A stretch of 64,000 nt of DNA from Sphingomonas sp. BK580 (GTDB lineage Bacteria; Pseudomonadota; Alphaproteobacteria; Sphingomonadales; Sphingomonadaceae). The number at the start of each line of letters is the position of its first letter. The first letter of the stretch is position 1. Of this stretch, positions 58,937 to 64,000 are shown piece by piece. The stretch is from positions 62,001 to 126,000 of the forward strand of contig NZ_JACIAY010000004.1 of NCBI RefSeq assembly GCF_014194975.1, in the 5' to 3' direction. Made by a program: the position numbers and the translations under genes. The notes under the pieces were generated by a model, which did no database searches, was not told the origin of the DNA, and saw nothing but the letters and a program-made list of their open reading frames with translations.

Positions 58937-59638
58937 ATGAGCACCGCCGGCACCATCGTCATCCTCACCGGCGCCGGTGTCTCGGCCGAGAGCGGTATCG
59001 CGACTTTCCGCGGGCCCGGCGGCTTGTGGGAAGGCCACCGGGTCGAGGACGTGTGCACGCCCGCGGCGCTCGCGCGCGACGCCGCGCTGGTGCACCGCTT
59101 CTACGACCTGCGCCGCGCCGCGCTCGACACCGTCACGCCCAATGCCGCGCACGACGCACTGGCGCGGCTCGATGCCGCCTGGCCGGGCGAGCTGCTGATC
59201 GTGACCCAGAACGTCGATGACCTGCACGAGCGCGCCGGTGCGCGCCGGCTGCTCCACGTGCACGGGGAATTGCGTTCCGCGCTGTGCGCCGCCTGCGGCT
59301 CGCGCCGCGCCTGGCATGACGCGCTGCCGCCGGCGACCATCTGCCCGGCCTGCGCGGCGCCGGCGCTGCGTCCCGACATCGTCTTCTTCGGCGAGATTCC
59401 GTACGAGATGGAGCGGGTCGAGGCGGCGCTGGCGCGCGCCGACCTGTTCGTCTCGATCGGCACCTCGGGAGCGGTCTATCCCGCCGCCGGCTTCGTTCGC
59501 GCCGCCGCGGCGGCGGGCGCGGCGACGCTCGAGCTCAATCTCGAGCGCTCGGCGGGCAGCGCCTGGTTCGACGAGACCCGACTGGGGCCGGCGGGCGTGC
59601 TGGTGCCGGCATGGGTCGACGCGGTGCTGGCGAGGTGA
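58937..59638 (+). CDS. cobB: NAD-dependent protein deacylase, Sir2 family
   Basis: A 233-residue sirtuin. Motifs are GAGVSAESGIATFRG (NAD), TQNVDDLHERAG and catalytic H109 in HVHGE, with zinc cysteines C117, C120, C136 and C139. FYDLRR gives Y56 and R59, the Tyr-x-x-Arg pair that marks class III sirtuins able to remove succinyl or malonyl groups. It should deacylate cytosolic enzymes. It starts at the ATG 58937, 71 bp from the divergent small membrane protein. Confidence 0.93.
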   Translation: MSTAGTIVILTGAGVSAESGIATFRGPGGLWEGHRVEDVCTPAALARDAALVHRFYDLRRAALDTVTPNAAHDALARLDAAWPGELLIVTQNVDDLHERAGARRLLHVHGELRSALCAACGSRRAWHDALPPATICPACAAPALRPDIVFFGEIPYEMERVEAALARADLFVSIGTSGAVYPAAGFVRAAAAAGAATLELNLERSAGSAWFDETRLGPAGVLVPAWVDAVLAR

Positions 59639-59816
59639 GCGCCTTCATATACTAGTGGGTTCGCGCCGGCCGGGAAGATCGGTCCTCCCGCGCGGACGTG
59701 TCGCTGCGAACCTGCCGTCGATCGGCGGCGCGGGGGAGACACGCCAGCAGGCGATCGAAGGCGCAGGTTCAAGGGGCGACGCTCGCCGGCGCGGTTGAGC
59801 CGGTGAGCAGTCGCCC

Positions 59817-61850
59817 TCAACGTCGCCGCTCTGCCAGACGCACCACCTTGCCGCCGCTCGTCAGCGCGGCGAGCGCGGCGGCCAGGTCGACGCGGCGGAA
59901 CGGCTTGGCAAGCTGCGGCAGCTCGAGCGCGAGGTCGCCGCCGGCATAGCCCGTCACCACCAGCACCGGGAGCGCCGCGTCGCGGCGATGCACCGCCGCG
60001 GCGAGCTCGGCGCCGTTCATCCTCGGCATCATATAGTCGGTGAGCACCGCGTCCACCGCGAGCCCGTCGTCGAGAAGCGCCAGTGCGGCGGCGCCGCCGT
60101 CCGCCTCGGTGACATGGTGACCGAGGTCGCGCAGCATCTCGGCGGTGCCGGCGCGCACCAGCTCCTCGTCGTCGACGAGCAGCAGACGGAGCGGCCTGGT
60201 CTCGACCACCCGCTCGCCCGCGCCGTCGCGCGCGCCCGTGTCGGCCTCGCGCCCCGCGACGGGCAGGTAGAGGTCGGCGCGCGTGCCCTGGCCCGGCCGG
60301 CTCGTCATCACGAAGGCGCCGCCGAGCTGTGCGGCGAGTCCGTGCACCATCGACAGGCCCAGGCCCGTGCCCTTGCCGCGCTCCTTGGTGGAGTAGAAGG
60401 GCTCGACCGCGCGCGCCAGCGTCGCCTCGTCCATGCCGGTGCCGGTGTCGATCACCGCCAGCCGCACATAGGCGCCGGGCGCGAGCCGCAGCGATGCGCC
60501 CGGTCCGATCGCGGCGGTCTCCGCCACCACGGTGAGCCGCCCACCGTCGGGCATCGCGTCGCGTGCGTTGACGCACAGGTTGAGCAGCGCGAGCTCGAGC
60601 TGGTTGGGATCGGCGAGCGCGGGCGGCAGGTCGTCGGGCAGCACCAGCTTGAGCTCGACCCGGCTGCCGACCGAGCTGGCGATCAGGTCGCGCATGCCCT
60701 CGATCAGCGCCGCGGTGTCGACCGCGCGGGTCTCCAGCGCCTGCCGCCGCGCGAACTGGAGCAGGCGCTGCACCAGCGTCTTGGCGCGCTCGGCCGACTG
60801 GAGCGCGCCGTCGATCAGCCGCGCGGCGCGCGGATCCTCGACGTAGCGCTTGCCGATGAGGTCGAGCGCCCCAGTGATCGGCGTGAGGAGGTTGTTGAAG
60901 TCGTGCGCGACACCCCCGGTGAGCTGGCCGATCGTCTCGAGCTTCTGCGCCTCGTGCAGCTGCGCCAGCGCTCGCTCGCGCTCGTCGATCGCGTCTGCGA
61001 CGCGGCGCTCCAGCGTCTCGTTGAGCTCGCGCAGCGCGATCTCGGCACGCTTGCGCTCGGTCACGTCCTGGAAGATCACCGCCACCTCGCGCCGGCTCGC
61101 CGGCTCGACGCGGAAGGCGGCGAGTTCGAGGTGGCGCCGGGTCGCGACCAGCTCGCGCTCGAAGCGGATCGCCTCGCCGCTGGTCAGCACGCCGCGATAC
61201 AGCGCGATCCAGCCCTCCGCCTCATCGCCGACCATGTCGCGCACCTTGCGCCCGATCACGTCGGCGATGCCGGTGTGGCGCTCGTAGGCGGGGTTGGCCT
61301 GGACATGAACATAGTCGCTCAGCGGGCCGTGCGGGCCGTCGAGGAACTCGATGACGCAGAAGCCCTCGTCCATCGTGTCGAACAGGGTGCGCAGCCGCGC
61401 CTCGCTCTCGCGGATCGTGATCAGCCGCGCGCGCGCCTCATATTGCCGCCGCCGCCCGCGGATCGCGGCACGCGCGAGGCTGATCAGGGTCGTCGGGTGG
61501 AACGGCCGTTCGAGGAAGGTGACGTTGCCGAGCAGTTCGAGATGGCGCACCGCCGCGGGGTTGCGCTCCAGCCCGCCGCCGCGGCTGGTCAGCAGGATGA
61601 ACGGCAGGTCGGACCATTCCTCCTGCTCGCCGATCCAGCGCGAGAGCGCGCGCACGTCGGCGGTGGCGATCGCCTCCTCGGTGACGATGGCATAGCCGGC
61701 ACCGCGGTCGAGCTCGGCGACCAGCCCCGGGAGCGTGTCGCACGCGCCCGCCTCCAGCCCCGCCTCGGCGAGCATCGCGGTGGCCACCGCGGCGTCGCGC
61801 CCGCGCGGTGCGAGCACCAGCGCGCGTTCCGAGACGGTGGTGCGCTTCAC
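59817..61850 (-). CDS. Hybrid sensor histidine kinase with N-terminal pseudo-receiver
   Basis: A 677-residue soluble kinase. Domains: a receiver-like N-terminus without a phosphoacceptor Asp (about 8-130; TEEAI at the Asp position), PAS (about 150-265), coiled coil, HisKA with H316 (GGVAHDFNN), HATPase (about 420-540) and a C-terminal receiver with D605 (LTDYMMP). The N-terminal region (LELLGNVTFLERPFHPTTLI) is typical of kinases paired with KaiC-like ATPases. Its ATG at 61850 overlaps the stop of the KaiC-like gene, so the two are made together. Confidence 0.9.
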   Translation of the reverse strand: MKRTTVSERALVLAPRGRDAAVATAMLAEAGLEAGACDTLPGLVAELDRGAGYAIVTEEAIATADVRALSRWIGEQEEWSDLPFILLTSRGGGLERNPAAVRHLELLGNVTFLERPFHPTTLISLARAAIRGRRRQYEARARLITIRESEARLRTLFDTMDEGFCVIEFLDGPHGPLSDYVHVQANPAYERHTGIADVIGRKVRDMVGDEAEGWIALYRGVLTSGEAIRFERELVATRRHLELAAFRVEPASRREVAVIFQDVTERKRAEIALRELNETLERRVADAIDERERALAQLHEAQKLETIGQLTGGVAHDFNNLLTPITGALDLIGKRYVEDPRAARLIDGALQSAERAKTLVQRLLQFARRQALETRAVDTAALIEGMRDLIASSVGSRVELKLVLPDDLPPALADPNQLELALLNLCVNARDAMPDGGRLTVVAETAAIGPGASLRLAPGAYVRLAVIDTGTGMDEATLARAVEPFYSTKERGKGTGLGLSMVHGLAAQLGGAFVMTSRPGQGTRADLYLPVAGREADTGARDGAGERVVETRPLRLLLVDDEELVRAGTAEMLRDLGHHVTEADGGAAALALLDDGLAVDAVLTDYMMPRMNGAELAAAVHRRDAALPVLVVTGYAGGDLALELPQLAKPFRRVDLAAALAALTSGGKVVRLAERRR

Positions 61851-63334
61851 GCGTCCTCGCGTCGCAGCAGCACGGGGTCGCCGCGCAGCTCGGGTATGCC
61901 GCCGAGCACGCCCTGGAAGCCGGTCAGCGGCTCGCCCAGCGTGATGCCGCGCGCGCCGATCTGATACTCGCGGATCGTGTCCTCGTGCGGGCCGGTGCGC
62001 TTCTTCACCACCGAGATGGCGCGGCGCACGCGGCCGAGCGCCTCGAAGTAGCGCAGCAGGATGACGGTGTCGGCGAGATAGGTGACGTCGACCGGTGTGC
62101 TCATCCCGCCGACCAGCCCGTGCTGCGCCACGGTGAGGAAGGTGGTCGCGCCGCGGCGATTGAGATATTGCAGCAGCTCGTGGAGGTGGAGCACCAGCGC
62201 CTGCTCGCCGGGCATCGCCGCCTGATAGCCGTTGAGGCTGTCGACCACGACGGTCTGCGCGTCATGCTCCTCGACGCAGCGGCGCACGCGCGCGGAGAAC
62301 TCGCCCGGGGTCAGCTCGGCGGCGTCGACCTGCTCGAGCGTGAGGCGGCCCGCCTCGACCATCGCGGCGAGATCGATGCCGAGCGCGCGGGCGCGCTGCA
62401 CCAGCGTGCCGACCTCCTCGTCGAACACGAACATCGCGGCGCGCTCGCCGCGTGCCACCGCGGTCGTGATGAAGGTGAGCATGAGCAGCGACTTGCCCGT
62501 GCCCGCCGGGCCGAGCACCAGCACGCTGGAGCCGCGCTCGATGCCGCCGCCCAGCAGCCCGTTGAGCTCGGCCGTGTCGGTGGCGACGAGGTCACGCGCG
62601 AAATCGCCCTTGTGCTCGGCCGAGATCAGGCGCGGATAAACGTGGACGCCGCCGGTGAGGATGGTGAAATCGTGGTAGCCGCCGCGGAATCGCCGCCCGC
62701 GATATTTGATCACGCGCATCCGCCGCCGCTCGGCCCCGTAATCGGGGGCGAGCTCCTCCAGCCGGATCACGCCGTGCGCGACCGAGTGGACGGTCTTGTC
62801 GTTGGTATCGGTGGTGAGGTCGTCGAGCATCACGACCGTGGCGCCGCTCCGCGCGAAATAATGCTTCAGCGCCAGGATCTGCCTGCGATAGCGCAGCGAG
62901 CTCTGCGCGAGCAGACGGATCTCGGAGAGACTGTCGATCACTACGCGATCGGGGCGCGCGCGCTCGAACGCCTGGAAGATACGCTTGGTGGTCTCGCCCA
63001 GCTCGAGGTCGGAGGAGTAGAGCAGGCTCTGCTGCTGCTCCTCGTCGAGCAGGTTCTCGGGCGGGATCAGTTCATAGACGTCGACCCCCGTGAGGTCCCA
63101 GCCGTGTGCCGTCGCGGTGGCGCGCAGCTCGTCCTCCGTCTCCGAGAGCGTGACGTAGAGGCAGCGCTCGCCCAGCGCCGCACCGGCGAGCAGGAACTGC
63201 AAGGCGATGGTGGTCTTGCCGGTGCCGGGGCTGCCCTCGGTCAGGAAGGTGCGCGCTCGCTCCAGCCCGCCGCCGAGCACGTCATCGAGCCCGGCGATCC
63301 CGGTACGCGCGTCGCCTGCGCTGGTTACTGGCAC
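61847..63334 (-). CDS. KaiC-like circadian/RecA-family ATPase
   Basis: A 495-residue protein with two KaiC domains. Walker A motifs are GSPGTGKT (34-41) and GPAGTGKS (275-282). The KaiC phosphosite position (S431-T432 in cyanobacteria) aligns here to T418-Y419 in DVTYLADTVILL, so only one hydroxyl pairing is classic. The GTG at 63334 follows GGAGGAAGAA. No kaiA or kaiB is seen. Such proteins in alphaproteobacteria are linked to stress or timing signals via an adjacent hybrid kinase, which is exactly the neighbour here with a 4-bp overlap. Confidence 0.92.
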   Translation of the reverse strand: MPVTSAGDARTGIAGLDDVLGGGLERARTFLTEGSPGTGKTTIALQFLLAGAALGERCLYVTLSETEDELRATATAHGWDLTGVDVYELIPPENLLDEEQQQSLLYSSDLELGETTKRIFQAFERARPDRVVIDSLSEIRLLAQSSLRYRRQILALKHYFARSGATVVMLDDLTTDTNDKTVHSVAHGVIRLEELAPDYGAERRRMRVIKYRGRRFRGGYHDFTILTGGVHVYPRLISAEHKGDFARDLVATDTAELNGLLGGGIERGSSVLVLGPAGTGKSLLMLTFITTAVARGERAAMFVFDEEVGTLVQRARALGIDLAAMVEAGRLTLEQVDAAELTPGEFSARVRRCVEEHDAQTVVVDSLNGYQAAMPGEQALVLHLHELLQYLNRRGATTFLTVAQHGLVGGMSTPVDVTYLADTVILLRYFEALGRVRRAISVVKKRTGPHEDTIREYQIGARGITLGEPLTGFQGVLGGIPELRGDPVLLRREDA

Positions 63335-63463
63335 TTCTTCCTCCGCCCCATGTCGCGGCGCACCCTAGCACAGCCGCGCGGGGAGGGTAGCGCGAGCGCG
63401 TTGAGGGGGATCAAAGCGACCAAGCGAAGGTGCTCCCCGCCATGCGGCGAGGATCGTTTCAGC

Positions 63464-64000
63464 TCACCCGTGCCGGAACGTCACCAGCGTCTCCGGTCGC
63501 ATCTCGATCGAATAGCCCGGCGCGGTCGGCACCTGATAGGCGCCGTCGCGCACGACGCAGGGTTCGAGGAAATGTTCGTGGAGATGATCGACATATTCGG
63601 CCACGCGCCCCTCGGCGGTGCCGGCGAAGCAGAGATAGTCGATCATGGCGAGATGCTGGACATATTCGCACAGGCCCACGCCGCCGGCATGCGGGCAGAC
63701 CGGCAGCTCGGCCTTGGCGGCCATCAGCAGCACCGCGAGCACCTCGTTGACGCCGCCCAGTCGACAGGCATCGATCTGCACCACGTCGATCGCGCCCTCG
63801 GCGATGAACTGCTTGAAGACGATGCGGTTCTGGCACATCTCGCCGGTCGCGACCTGGACCGGGGCGACGCCGCGGCGGATCGCGGCATGGCCGGCGACGT
63901 CGTCGGGGCTGGTCGGCTCCTCGATGAACCAGGGCCGCGCGAAGGCGAGCGCGTTGACGTGATCGATCGCCTGGCCGACTTCCCACACCTGGTTGGCGTC
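63464..64000 (-). CDS. L-fuconate dehydratase (partial, N-terminus off window)
   Basis: The C-terminal 178 residues of an enolase-superfamily enzyme of the mandelate racemase branch. DANQVWEVGQAIDHVNAL, FIEEPTSPDD, TGEMCQNRIVFKQF and CRLGGVNEVLAVLLMAAK are characteristic of L-fuconate dehydratase, and VCPHAGGVGLCEYVQHL carries the late catalytic His. It removes water from L-fuconate to 2-keto-3-deoxy-L-fuconate. The gene continues beyond base 64000. It may belong to the same pathway as the fucose-dehydrogenase-like gene at 1592, although 60 kb away. Confidence 0.88.
   Translation of the reverse strand, partial: DANQVWEVGQAIDHVNALAFARPWFIEEPTSPDDVAGHAAIRRGVAPVQVATGEMCQNRIVFKQFIAEGAIDVVQIDACRLGGVNEVLAVLLMAAKAELPVCPHAGGVGLCEYVQHLAMIDYLCFAGTAEGRVAEYVDHLHEHFLEPCVVRDGAYQVPTAPGYSIEMRPETLVTFRHG

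Noticed and set aside
59780..59805. Hairpin between sirtuin and kinase genes (CTCGCCGGC / GCCGGTGAG)
   Set aside because: It has a 9-bp stem but no T tract on either strand, and chance hairpins are common at this GC content.

Overview
The window is high-GC, densely coded chromosome of an alphaproteobacterium, most probably a Sphingomonas-type sphingomonad. The evidence is the PEP-x-x-WA form of a PEP-CTERM tail (57822-58382), a TonB-dependent receptor beside secreted glycosidases, and the gene content overall. There is no prophage, transposase, CRISPR array, tRNA or rRNA gene. Many genes start with GTG, and many neighbours overlap by 4 bp (ATGA).

Left part (1-24 kb). A two-gene envelope pair runs off the left edge. 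An aldo/keto reductase and a beta-hydroxyacid dehydrogenase form an operon. A secreted PI-PLC-like protein lies divergent to a large GH2 beta-galactosidase, followed by a TonB receptor. An unusual divergent pair follows: a glycosyltransferase fused to UDP-galactopyranose mutase, facing a GH1 glycosidase fused to an eroded RmlD-like domain with a methyltransferase downstream. Then come a VOC protein, an isochorismatase-type hydrolase overlapping a degenerate receiver, a secreted MGH1-type glycosidase, a second GH2 enzyme and a tandem PilZ protein. Together this looks like a carbohydrate foraging and surface-glycan region.

Middle (24-38 kb). On the minus strand run ku, ligD (two-component NHEJ), a UbiC-like protein, a circularly permuted ATP-grasp/alpha-E fusion and a transglutaminase; the last three form a predicted peptide-ligase system. 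On the plus strand pdxH, a cation diffusion facilitator and a PhzF protein overlap in one operon. Small lipoprotein, TupA-like ATP-grasp and membrane-protein genes follow.

Right part (38-64 kb). rpoC, rpoB, rplL and rplJ run on the minus strand, but a membrane-protein gene in the opposite orientation sits between rplL and rpoB, and rpoBC has its own strong promoter. Next are a PhoX phosphatase lipoprotein with a Pho box, a LysR regulator with a divergent bile-acid-type transporter, pirin, a DUF2459 protein, phenylalanine hydroxylase, a PEP-CTERM protein, a sirtuin, a hybrid histidine kinase overlapping a KaiC-like ATPase, and the end of an L-fuconate dehydratase gene.

Intergenic spaces hold at least seven REP-like palindromic loci, five of them inverted doublets. 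One doublet lies between rpoB and rpoC.
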